The notes under the pieces were generated by a model. The model did no database searches and had not been told where the DNA came from. It was given only the letters and a program-made list of their open reading frames with translations. From assembly GCA_947384015.1 (NCBI GenBank), contig CANDFN010000018.1, positions 1 through 13,750 on the forward strand: a stretch of 13,750 bases of DNA, in the 5' to 3' direction. Both the position numbers and the translations under genes were made by a program. This DNA comes from an uncultured Clostridia bacterium (lineage in GTDB: Bacteria; Bacillota; Clostridia; Christensenellales; UBA1242). This document shows, piece by piece, positions 1-5,318 of the stretch; positions within the stretch are counted from its first letter, which is position 1, and each line of letters opens with the position of its first letter.

Positions 1-1072
1 GTTTGAACAGCTGCAATACTATCTCCGCCACCAACAACAGAAACAGCTTTGCTTTTTGCAACATATTAGCAATTTTATTTGTTCCACGTTTAAAACGTTC
101 ATATTCATAAACGCCTAAAGGACCATTCCAAACTATAGTGCGTGCTTTTTTTATAACTTTTTTAAACTGTTTTATAGTTTTTTTGCCAATGTCCATACCC
201 ATATAGCCGTCTGCTATTAAACCACTGTTAAACACCGCGCAATTAGCCTCCTCACTAAACTCGTCAGCGCCAACAATATCAATAGGTAAAATTATTTTAA
301 CTCCCATTTCTTTAGCTTTGTCTAAAATGGCTTTAGCTGTTTCAACCTGAGAATTATCTACCAAAGACATACCAACATTACCACCCAAAGCTTTAACAAA
401 GGTAAATGCCATGCCTCCGCCTATTAAAACATTGTCCACTTTATCTAGCAGGTTTTCAATAACTGGTAATTTGTCCGAAACTTTTGCTCCACCCAAAATT
501 GCAACAAATGGATGTTCTGGTTTAACAAGAATTTTCTTGAACATATTAAGTTCATGTTCTACCAAAAAGCCAGCCACAGCAGGCACATGTTTTGCAATAC
601 CATATGTAGAAGCATGTTTACGATGCGCAGTGCCAAAAGCCTCTAAAACAAAAATATCTGCAAGGCGTGCAAGTTTTTTTGCAAATTGAGCATCGTTCTC
701 TTCTTCTTGTTTATAAAAACGAATATTCTCAAGCATTAACACATCACCATTATTCATGTGGTTAACCATATCTAATGTGGAGTTTGCAGTAACATCTTCG
801 GCAAAAGAAACTGGTTTATCTAAAAGTTTACTTAAGCGTGCTAAAACTGGGCGAAGTGATAATTTGTTATCAACCTGACCATGAGGACGTCCAAGGTGTG
901 AACATAAAACAACCTTTGCCCCATGTTCTACCAAATAACTAATAGTTGGTATTGTTGCCATAATACGAGTATCATCTGTAATTTTTAGTTCGTTATTAAT
1001 AGGCACATTGTAGTCTACCCTAACAAACACTCGCTTACCAGCAACGTCTATATCTCTTATAGTTTTTTTCAT
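1..1072 (-). CDS. pgk: Phosphoglycerate kinase, 3' end outside window, apparent frameshift
   Basis: Phosphoglycerate kinase transfers the acyl phosphate of 1,3-bisphosphoglycerate to ADP in lower glycolysis, in the cytosol. From ATG 1072-1070 the frame gives MKKTIRDIDVAGKRVFVRVD, then the 3-phosphoglycerate-binding SHLGRP, LMLENIRF, AILGGAKVSDK, IGGGMAFTF (about residues 216-224) and WNGPLGVYEYERF, all family hallmarks in the right order. The ribosome binding site is GAGGT just upstream. The frame is good to about residue 340. There the expected C-terminal nucleotide loop (SVVGGGDSIAAV) appears only in another frame: the A5 run at 57-53 would need six A to join the frames. In the literal frame the tail reads KLFLLLVAEIVLQLF, still open at base 1. 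Roughly 45 further residues would lie outside the window. Either an assembly indel or a real mutation could explain this. Identity is certain; intactness is not. Confidence 0.95.
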   Translation of the reverse strand, partial: MKKTIRDIDVAGKRVFVRVDYNVPINNELKITDDTRIMATIPTISYLVEHGAKVVLCSHLGRPHGQVDNKLSLRPVLARLSKLLDKPVSFAEDVTANSTLDMVNHMNNGDVLMLENIRFYKQEEENDAQFAKKLARLADIFVLEAFGTAHRKHASTYGIAKHVPAVAGFLVEHELNMFKKILVKPEHPFVAILGGAKVSDKLPVIENLLDKVDNVLIGGGMAFTFVKALGGNVGMSLVDNSQVETAKAILDKAKEMGVKIILPIDIVGADEFSEEANCAVFNSGLIADGYMGMDIGKKTIKQFKKVIKKARTIVWNGPLGVYEYERFKRGTNKIANMLQKAKLFLLLVAEIVLQLFK

Positions 1073-1113
1073 TTCAACCTCAAATAAAATATAATACACC
1101 TAGTATTACTTTT

Positions 1114-1141
1114 ATTATATCATAGCTTAACTTTATTTCAA
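1114..1141 (-). promoter_or_regulatory. Likely promoter of pgk
   Basis: On the minus strand TTGAAA (1141-1136), a 16-base spacer and a perfect TATAAT (1119-1114) lie about 42 bases ahead of the pgk start codon. The -35 box overlaps the end of the upstream gene, whose stop is at 1135-1133, so pgk is probably transcribed independently. A small AATAC/GTATT hairpin follows in the leader. Confidence 0.6.
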
Positions 1142-1645
1142 AATAATTTTTGAATATTTGTTAAATTTTCTTATAATTTTTTTATTTTTTACTATTGTAA
1201 CTCCAAATTTATCACAAAAAATGTAAGTTCTTGAACACGATATATTATGCCCGCTAGGGTATACTCTTTTATTGGATAAAACAATTTTATCGCAACCTTT
1301 TGCCTTTAAATTTTCGTCCCCAACAACAAACTCTTTTTTATTCATAAACAACTTTAAACCAACCTTTGCAGGTGTTATATCAACTTTTTCTCCATCACAA
1401 AGAATAATGGCTTTTGTTAACTTTTCAGCCTCTACAAAAACACCCGCAACCACAACACAATGCAATCTCCTAGCCAAACTCATAAGTTCTTTTGTAACTA
1501 TCGCTTGCCCTAAAAGTTCCTCTTTTACATTGTAATTATAAATTAATCCAAAATTAAACACTAATAAATCACATCTATTTATGCTTTTTAAATGGTTTAA
1601 ATAAAAGGATTTATAACTACCGCCTAACACACAAATTATTTTCAT
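1133..1645 (-). CDS. Short, probably inactive carbon-nitrogen hydrolase (nitrilase)-like protein
   Basis: A 170-residue cytosolic-looking protein. Its first two thirds resemble the nitrilase superfamily in order: CDLLVFNFGLIYNY (residues 25-38) sits where the DLVVFPE-type strand with the catalytic Glu is expected, LARRLHCVVVAGVFVEAEKL (57-76) matches the strand-helix block, and a K-rich stretch ending in FVVGDE (105-110) matches the catalytic Lys region. The Glu position reads Phe-Gly, and the nucleophile strand (IC-D-FPE) is not present. The protein is about 90 residues shorter than the usual 260. It may be a degenerate pseudoenzyme; the family call is by pattern only. No good ribosome binding site precedes the ATG. 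A weak promoter (TTGTAG, 17 bases, TTATAA) may lie upstream around 1702-1730. No functional partner is visible next to it. Confidence 0.6.
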   Translation of the reverse strand: MKIICVLGGSYKSFYLNHLKSINRCDLLVFNFGLIYNYNVKEELLGQAIVTKELMSLARRLHCVVVAGVFVEAEKLTKAIILCDGEKVDITPAKVGLKLFMNKKEFVVGDENLKAKGCDKIVLSNKRVYPSGHNISCSRTYIFCDKFGVTIVKNKKIIRKFNKYSKIILK

Positions 1646-1799
1646 AATTCATAATATGAGATTAAGTTATTATTTGTTTAGACACTCAGTTTTTATGGCA
1701 GTTATAAAGCAAAAAATATTTTTACTACAAAATGTTGCAAAAAATATTAAAAAAAGACCTTATTAGTTAAAAAAACTAATTTTATCTTTTTAATAAATA

Positions 1800-1829
1800 T
1801 TGACATGCCCGTTTAAATTCTAGTAAAAT
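1800..1829 (+). promoter_or_regulatory. Strong promoter of a small plus-strand RNA
   Basis: A perfect TTGACA (1800-1805), an 18-base spacer and TAAAAT (1824-1829) point along the plus strand, against the direction of both flanking minus-strand genes. The predicted start, GG at 1836-1837, is seven bases after the -10 box. Confidence 0.65.
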
Positions 1830-1835
1830 GATAAT

Positions 1836-1902
1836 GGACATCACTTATACCCCTTTTTAACTGATGCCCGACAAGTAGAGCATTTAACTCTACTTGTTTT
1901 TT
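1836..1902 (+). ncRNA. Candidate free-standing small RNA of about 67 nt
   Basis: A consensus promoter is followed only 35 bases later by an intrinsic terminator, leaving a transcript of about 67 nt with no credible gene. It folds into two hairpins. The first pairs GGACATCA (1836-1843) with TGATGCCC (1862-1869), seven of eight pairs, around an 18-base loop containing ACCCCTTTTT. The second is the terminator. The exposed C-rich/U-rich loop is complementary to AAAGGGG-type ribosome binding sites, so a trans-acting antisense role is possible (inference). Read-through would be antisense to the 3' end of the convergent ArsR gene. No known RNA family is recognised. An in-frame ATG at 1834 (8 codons) lies at the transcription start without a ribosome binding site. 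Confidence 0.55.
1871..1902 (+). terminator. Intrinsic terminator of the small RNA
   Basis: A perfect 10-bp stem ACAAGTAGAG/CTCTACTTGT with a 7-base loop is followed by six U (1897-1902). On the minus strand no U-run follows, so it works only for plus-strand transcription. Confidence 0.85.
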
Positions 1903-1908
1903 GTATGG

Positions 1909-2232
1909 CTAAATACAATCTACAGTGCTATCTAAAACATTTTGTATTGATGGATTTTTTATATAATAAATGATATTTTTCCCGTTTCTATCGCTGCTAA
2001 CAATGTTTAGTGATTTTAAAATTTTCAACTGATGACTAAGGGTTGTTTGGTTAAGTGATAATATTTGAGAAATATCGTTAACGCACAAAGGTTTAATTGT
2101 TAGCAAAATAATAATGCGTAAACGAGTATTGTCACTAAACGCATAAAAGAAACTAGTAAGGTTATGTATATCTCTTTTTTCTGGCATGAATGAACGTAAT
2201 GTTATTTCTTCTCTACAATCTAAATTTAGCAT
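1909..2232 (-). CDS. ArsR/SmtB-family winged-helix transcriptional regulator
   Basis: A DNA-binding repressor of the ArsR/SmtB type, 107 residues from ATG 2232-2230. FFYAFSDNTRLRIIILL (28-44) is the classic ArsR dimer/helix region. LCVNDISQILSLNQTTLSHQLKILKSLNIV holds the helix-turn-helix, with recognition helix QTTLSHQLKIL, and RNGKNIIYYIKN is the wing. Cys6 and Cys50 resemble the N-terminal plus alpha-3 (CVC) metal site of CadC-like members, but the second alpha-3 Cys is Asn52 and the alpha-5 His/Asp ligands are missing, so metal sensing is doubtful. The frame stays open to an ATG at 2310, which adds a hydrophobic stretch foreign to the family. I prefer 2232 because a -10 box ends 6 bases before it. 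A further ATG at 2187 is possible. None has a ribosome binding site. Confidence 0.8.
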   Translation of the reverse strand: MLNLDCREEITLRSFMPEKRDIHNLTSFFYAFSDNTRLRIIILLTIKPLCVNDISQILSLNQTTLSHQLKILKSLNIVSSDRNGKNIIYYIKNPSIQNVLDSTVDCI

Positions 2233-2238
2233 GTAATC

Positions 2239-2266
2239 ATTATAAAATAATAAAATAAAAATACAA
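2239..2266 (-). promoter_or_regulatory. Likely promoter of the ArsR gene, leaderless start
   Basis: TTGTAT (2266-2261), a 16-base spacer and a perfect TATAAT (2244-2239) on the minus strand predict transcription starting at about 2232, the A of the chosen ATG. This suggests a leaderless mRNA and explains the lack of a ribosome binding site. Confidence 0.5.
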
Positions 2267-2267
2267 A

Positions 2268-2277
2268 ATGTTAACAT
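2268..2277. promoter_or_regulatory. Palindrome between divergent promoters, possible ArsR operator
   Basis: ATGTTAACAT is a perfect 10-bp palindrome. It overlaps the -35 box of the plus-strand promoter and lies next to the -35 of the ArsR promoter. The position suits a shared operator; assignment to this regulator is inference. Confidence 0.3.
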
Positions 2278-2300
2278 AAACGAAGTTTGCCGAATAAATA
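2271..2300 (+). promoter_or_regulatory. Possible promoter of the small membrane protein
   Basis: TTAACA (2271-2276), an 18-base spacer and TAAATA (2295-2300) precede the plus-strand gene, giving a leader of about 30 bases. The -10 is imperfect, so a regulator or alternative sigma factor may take part. Confidence 0.35.
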
Positions 2301-2335
2301 AAATAAACAAAGTTTTTTGTATAAGGAGAAAGAAA

Positions 2336-2527
2336 ATGAATATTAACGTTATTTACATTTTGTTTGCAATTCTTATTTCTATTATTGCACAAGCAACCAA
2401 CATCAACCTTGCTAACAACACTTCTATTTTACTTTTGCTTTTGTTGGCGTTAGGTGCATATGGCAACAACAATAATAACAACTGCAATCGTTGCTACCTT
2501 CAAGGCCAACAAAGAAGTTTTATTTAA
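2336..2527 (+). CDS. Small Asn-rich membrane protein, function unknown
   Basis: A 63-residue protein and the only plus-strand protein gene in the window. AAGGAG (2323-2328) sits seven bases before the ATG, so translation is well supported. Residues 4-20 (VIYILFAILISIIAQAT) and about 30-43 (SILLLLLLALGAYG) are hydrophobic enough to span or enter the membrane. The tail has six Asn (44-49) followed by Cys-Asn-Arg-Cys. Short proteins with a leucine-rich helix ending in GAYG-NN-CC-type tails are common in spore-forming Firmicutes, sometimes annotated as spore-associated; that link is only a resemblance. It is divergent from the ArsR gene, which may control it, and ends at a shared terminator with trpS. 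No enzyme motif is visible. Confidence 0.7.
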   Translation: MNINVIYILFAILISIIAQATNINLANNTSILLLLLLALGAYGNNNNNNCNRCYLQGQQRSFI

Positions 2528-2552
2528 AATAAAACATATTAAATTTATTAAT

Positions 2553-2581
2553 AAAAATATCGGTAAAAAGCCGATATTTTT
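2553..2581. terminator. Bidirectional terminator between the small membrane gene and trpS
   Basis: An 11-bp perfect stem AAAAATATCGG/CCGATATTTTT with a 7-base loop (2564-2570) gives U-rich tails on both strands, serving the converging plus-strand gene and the tyrS-trpS operon. Confidence 0.85.
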
Positions 2582-2584
2582 AAT

Positions 2585-3628
2585 TTAATTAAAATAGTTA
2601 ATCCCCATATTTGTTTTTAATTTTATTAGGTTAGCATAAGCAACTTTTCTTGCCTTCTGTGTGCCAACTTTTAAAATTTCAAAAATATTTTCTGGCTGTT
2701 TTGCAAGTTCTTTTCTACGCTCTCTTATAGGTGCAATTAAATCTTGCAATATGCTATTTAAAAATTTCTTTATTTTCATATCTCCAAGTCCGCCACGTTT
2801 ATAGTGCGCCTTTAGCTCATCTAAGTTTTTATAATCTGGCAAATATTTTTCAAAATCTTCTGGCTTAGAAAATACGTCTAAATAAGTAAATACAGTGTTA
2901 CCTTCCACTTTACCAGGGTCTTCCACATGGATGTGGTTAGGATCAGTATACATAGAAAACACTTTTTGTTTAATATCCTCTGCTTCGTCTGAAAGATAAA
3001 TACAGTTCCCCAAACTCTTACTCATTTTAGCTCCACCATCAGTGCCAACTAAACGATAGCAATTTTCATTTTCTGGCAAAACAGCTTGTGGTTCTACCAA
3101 AGTTTTTCCATATAAATTATTAAACGAACGCACAATTTCCCTAGCCTGTTCAATCATTGGCAACTGGTCATCCCCAACCGGAATAATTGTTGCGTTAAAG
3201 GCGGTTATATCTGCAGTTTGGCTTACAGGATATGTTAAAAATCCCATTGGTATCGTGCCTGAAAAGTCTTTTTGTTTTAGTTCTTCTTTAACTGTCGGAT
3301 TGCGTTCCAACCTTGCAAGTGTTACAAGGTTCATATAATAAAATGTAAACTCTGTAAGTTCGCTAACTTCACTTTGAATAAAGAATGTTACTTTGTTTGG
3401 ATCTAACCCAACAGCTAAGTAATCTAACATAACTTCAAGCACATTATCTTTAACTTTTTGCACATTGCCAAAGTTATCTGTTAACGCTTGAGAATCTGCC
3501 AACATTACATAAAACTCATCATAACCGCCAGCTTGTTGTAATTGTAATCTGCGTTTTAAACTACCTACATAATGCCCTAAATGCAACCTACCGGTAGGTC
3601 TATCTCCTGTTAATATTATTTTTTGCAT
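2585..3628 (-). CDS. trpS: Tryptophanyl-tRNA synthetase
   Basis: Class Ic aminoacyl-tRNA synthetase that activates tryptophan with ATP and charges tRNA-Trp in the cytosol. The 347-residue length is normal for the longer bacterial TrpRS type. The class I signature is TGDRPTGRLHLGHYVGSL (residues 7-24, HLGH being the HIGH box). PVSQTADI (134-141) and VGDDQ (151-155) are typical of the tryptophan pocket, and KMSKS is at 201-205. AGAGG lies 8 bases before the ATG. It starts 21 bases after tyrS with no terminator between, so the two form an operon. Both are controlled by an upstream leader peptide that contains Tyr and Trp codons in tandem, which fits co-regulation of these two enzymes. Confidence 0.97.
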   Translation of the reverse strand: MQKIILTGDRPTGRLHLGHYVGSLKRRLQLQQAGGYDEFYVMLADSQALTDNFGNVQKVKDNVLEVMLDYLAVGLDPNKVTFFIQSEVSELTEFTFYYMNLVTLARLERNPTVKEELKQKDFSGTIPMGFLTYPVSQTADITAFNATIIPVGDDQLPMIEQAREIVRSFNNLYGKTLVEPQAVLPENENCYRLVGTDGGAKMSKSLGNCIYLSDEAEDIKQKVFSMYTDPNHIHVEDPGKVEGNTVFTYLDVFSKPEDFEKYLPDYKNLDELKAHYKRGGLGDMKIKKFLNSILQDLIAPIRERRKELAKQPENIFEILKVGTQKARKVAYANLIKLKTNMGINYFN

Positions 3629-3649
3629 AAAATTTTCCTCTTTTATATT

Positions 3650-4915
3650 CTAATGTATTTTTTTATTTTTATCAATTATTTTTAAGTTTACAAAGGTCTT
3701 TTTACCCTTTTTTATTAAAAATTCTTTATTTTTTGTTAAATCAAATTTATCTTCGCTGGTAATTGTTTCTCTATTTACAGTTATTCCATTTTGCGCTATT
3801 AGTTGGCGAATTTGACTTTTTGAATTAGCAATGCCAGAAGCTAAAATCAAATCTACCACATTAATAGAATTTTCATTACAATCAAACTCTACTGTAGGTG
3901 CATCAATAGAGCCATTGCCTTCAAATAAGCTTTTACTAGCCAGCTTCGCTTTGTTTGCCTCTTCCTCTCCATGCACTAGTTTTGTTACTTCGTAAGCCAT
4001 AACTTTTTTAGCTTTTACAATATCTTCTTTGCACATCTTTTCTATTTCTTCCACATTGATTTTTGTAAAGAATCTTAAAAGTCTTTCCACATCTGCATCT
4101 AAGCAATTAATAAAGTGCTGAAAAAAGTCGTAAGCCGATGTTTTGTTTCTGCTAACCCAAAGTGTGCCTTTCTCTGTTTTTCCCATTTTTATGCCGTTAG
4201 CATTTGTAAGTAGCGGGCATGTTAATCCCATCATAAGCGGACGCGCTTTTCCGTCTTTAAAATTTATTTTTCTAGAAAGTTCTACTCCTCCGCAAATATT
4301 GCCCCATTGGTCACTTCCGCCTATTTGCAACACACAACCAAACTTATCGTTTAAATGAACAAAGTCGTAAGATTGCATTAACATATAACCCATTTCCATA
4401 AAAGTTAATCCGCCTTTGTCCAGTCTACTTTTATATAAATCTTTTGAAAGCATTTCGTTAACATTAAAATGCACACCCACATCACGCAAAAAGTCTATGT
4501 AGCTTATAGGTTTAAGCCAATCTGCATTGTCTACAACAATAGCAGGGTTTTCTCCATCCACACGCACAAAACGTTTAATGATGCCACTAATTTCTTTTGC
4601 ATTTCTTGCAACCTCTTCTTTGGTAAGCATTTTACGCATATCAGTTTTGTTTGTAGGGTCGCCAATCAACGCAGTAGCGCCTCCAACAAGCACAATACAT
4701 CTATGCCCACAATCTTGTAAAATTCTTGCCATTTGCAAGCCAAAGAAATGTCCTATATGTAAATCGTCTGCGGTTGGGTCTATGCCTATGTAAAAAGTTA
4801 TAGGTTTTTGATTTAACAATTTTTTTGTTTCTTCTAAATGTGTGGCTTGAAAAACAAATCCACGTTTTTCCAACTGTTCAAAAGCCGTTGGATTAAAATT
4901 TGTGTTTTTATTCAT
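3650..4915 (-). CDS. tyrS: Tyrosyl-tRNA synthetase
   Basis: Class Ic synthetase charging tRNA-Tyr. In the 421-residue protein, YIGIDPTADDLHIGHFFGL (42-60) holds the HIGH box at 53-56, LVGGATALIGDP (76-87) and GGSDQWGN (199-206) are family hallmarks, and the KMSKS loop is KMGKT (243-247). The C-terminus (about 355-415, VDLILASGIANSKSQIRQLI onward) is the S4-like RNA-binding domain that grips the tRNA. AAGGAG (4926-4921) is five bases from the ATG. It is the first synthetase gene of the tyrS-trpS operon, behind a roughly 360-base leader with a Tyr/Trp-rich peptide and two terminators. Expression therefore probably rises when charged tRNA-Tyr or tRNA-Trp is short. Confidence 0.97.
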   Translation of the reverse strand: MNKNTNFNPTAFEQLEKRGFVFQATHLEETKKLLNQKPITFYIGIDPTADDLHIGHFFGLQMARILQDCGHRCIVLVGGATALIGDPTNKTDMRKMLTKEEVARNAKEISGIIKRFVRVDGENPAIVVDNADWLKPISYIDFLRDVGVHFNVNEMLSKDLYKSRLDKGGLTFMEMGYMLMQSYDFVHLNDKFGCVLQIGGSDQWGNICGGVELSRKINFKDGKARPLMMGLTCPLLTNANGIKMGKTEKGTLWVSRNKTSAYDFFQHFINCLDADVERLLRFFTKINVEEIEKMCKEDIVKAKKVMAYEVTKLVHGEEEANKAKLASKSLFEGNGSIDAPTVEFDCNENSINVVDLILASGIANSKSQIRQLIAQNGITVNRETITSEDKFDLTKNKEFLIKKGKKTFVNLKIIDKNKKIH

Positions 4916-4928
4916 ATTATCTCCTTAA

Positions 4929-5024
4929 TTAATTCGCCCCATTACGAGGCCATGTTTTTTGTTTTGTTATCTGTTTTATCTTATTTTGCCCATTAAGGGC
5001 ATATAGTTTATTTAAGTTTATCAT
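4929..5024 (-). CDS. Second leader mini-ORF ahead of tyrS (31 codons)
   Basis: After terminator 2, AGGAG (5042-5038) is followed 13 bases later by an ATG opening a 31-codon frame. It begins MINLNKLYALNG and ends KQKTWPRNGAN, with the stop 13 bases before the tyrS ATG. The ATG TGA closer to the AGGAG is a start-stop alternative. It has one Tyr (codon 8, TAT) and one Trp (codon 25, TGG). Each sits at the foot of a small hairpin, GCCC-TTAAT-GGGC after TAT and GCCTC-GTAAT-GGGGC starting inside TGG. The asnA leader has a counterpart, MIRITKFNAVAGESI, with Asn at codon 8. Translation is likely but unproven. A second starvation-sensing step or translational coupling to tyrS is inferred. Confidence 0.45.
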   Translation of the reverse strand: MINLNKLYALNGQNKIKQITKQKTWPRNGAN

Positions 5025-5061
5025 AAAATCACATTATCTCCTATTTAATTTTAGTTATTAT

Positions 5062-5098
5062 AAAAATAAAGCCTGCAAGATACTAACTGGCAGGCTTT
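5062..5098 (-). terminator. Terminator 2 of the tyrS-trpS leader
   Basis: AAAGCCTGC (5098-5090) pairs with GCAGGCTTT (5076-5068) around a 13-base loop, then TTTATTTTTA. Its 5' arm can instead pair with the 3' arm of terminator 1: CTGCCA at 5093-5088 with TGGCAG at 5114-5109. Confidence 0.8.
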
Positions 5099-5101
5099 TA
5101 T

Positions 5102-5142
5102 AAAAAAACTGCCATACAACGTTAATTCGCTATATGACAGTT
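5102..5142 (-). terminator. Terminator 1 (attenuator) of the tyrS-trpS leader
   Basis: AACTGTCATATAGCG (5142-5128) and CGTTGTATGGCAGTT (5121-5107) form a continuous 15-bp stem with three G-U pairs and a 6-base loop, followed by a U-run to 5102. Nine bases of its 5' arm, CATATAGCG, are also the antiterminator target. Confidence 0.88.
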
Positions 5143-5219
5143 AAAATCTAATAAATAATTTACAAGCAAAACTGGAACATATAGCGTTAATATGTCCACC
5201 AGTAATATAGATTGCTTGT
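5128..5219 (-). promoter_or_regulatory. Competing RNA pairings of the Tyr/Trp attenuator
   Basis: Pairing 1:2 lies in and after the leader peptide: ACAAGCAA (5219-5212) with TTGCTTGT (5169-5162), ACTGG (5203-5199) with CCAGT (5175-5171), and ACATAT (5195-5190) with ATATGT (5182-5177). Pairing 2:3, the antiterminator, is a perfect 9-bp match of CGCTATATG (5186-5178) with CATATAGCG (5136-5128), which removes the terminator 1 arm. Region 2 begins right after the leader stop codon. A ribosome that finishes the peptide therefore covers it and lets terminator 1 form, while a ribosome stalled at Tyr/Trp codons frees it. Confidence 0.8.
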
Positions 5220-5234
5220 TAAAATAGTTGTCAT
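5187..5234 (-). CDS. Tyr/Trp leader peptide controlling tyrS-trpS
   Basis: A 15-residue peptide MTTILTSNLYYWWTY with stop TAA. AAAGGA (5246-5241) lies six bases before its ATG, within a transcript starting from a consensus promoter. Five of the last six codons are Tyr or Trp (TAT TAC TGG TGG ACA TAT), exactly the substrates of the two enzymes encoded downstream. The coding sequence takes part in the leader hairpin and its stop abuts the antiterminator strand. Together these are the hallmarks of ribosome-mediated attenuation, as in trp and his operons of enteric bacteria. The peptide itself probably has no function after release. It is too short for ordinary gene callers. Confidence 0.9.
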   Translation of the reverse strand: MTTILTSNLYYWWTY

Positions 5235-5254
5235 TTTATTTCCTTTATATTGTT

Positions 5255-5283
5255 ATTATACATTAAGTATGCGTTGTTGTCAA
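5255..5283 (-). promoter_or_regulatory. Consensus promoter of the tyrS-trpS leader and operon
   Basis: TTGACA (5283-5278), a 17-base spacer and TATAAT (5260-5255) are a perfect vegetative promoter match. Transcription should start near 5248, just ahead of the leader peptide ribosome binding site. The strong promoter implies that control lies downstream, in the attenuator. Confidence 0.9.
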
Positions 5284-5318
5284 TATTTTTAAACAATTTA
5301 CTTTTAACTTAATTTAAA

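Noticed and set aside
1762..1780. ATTAGTT/AACTAAT hairpin as a terminator
   Set aside because: The stem is seven A-T-rich pairs in poly-A/T DNA with no gene ending nearby on the relevant strand; chance is likely.
1834..1860. Eight-codon ORF MDITYTPF in the small RNA
   Set aside because: The ATG lies at or before the predicted transcription start and has no SD.
2233..2310. N-terminal extension of the ArsR gene to 2310
   Set aside because: The added 26 residues are hydrophobic and unlike the family, and they would span the -10 and -35 boxes proposed for the gene.
4916..5318. T-box riboswitch upstream of tyrS-trpS, or upstream of the asnA operon at 7089-7491
   Set aside because: These were the expected elements, but neither leader has the AGGGTGGNACCGCG antiterminator or a recognisable specifier stem. 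Leader peptides with cognate codons explain them better.
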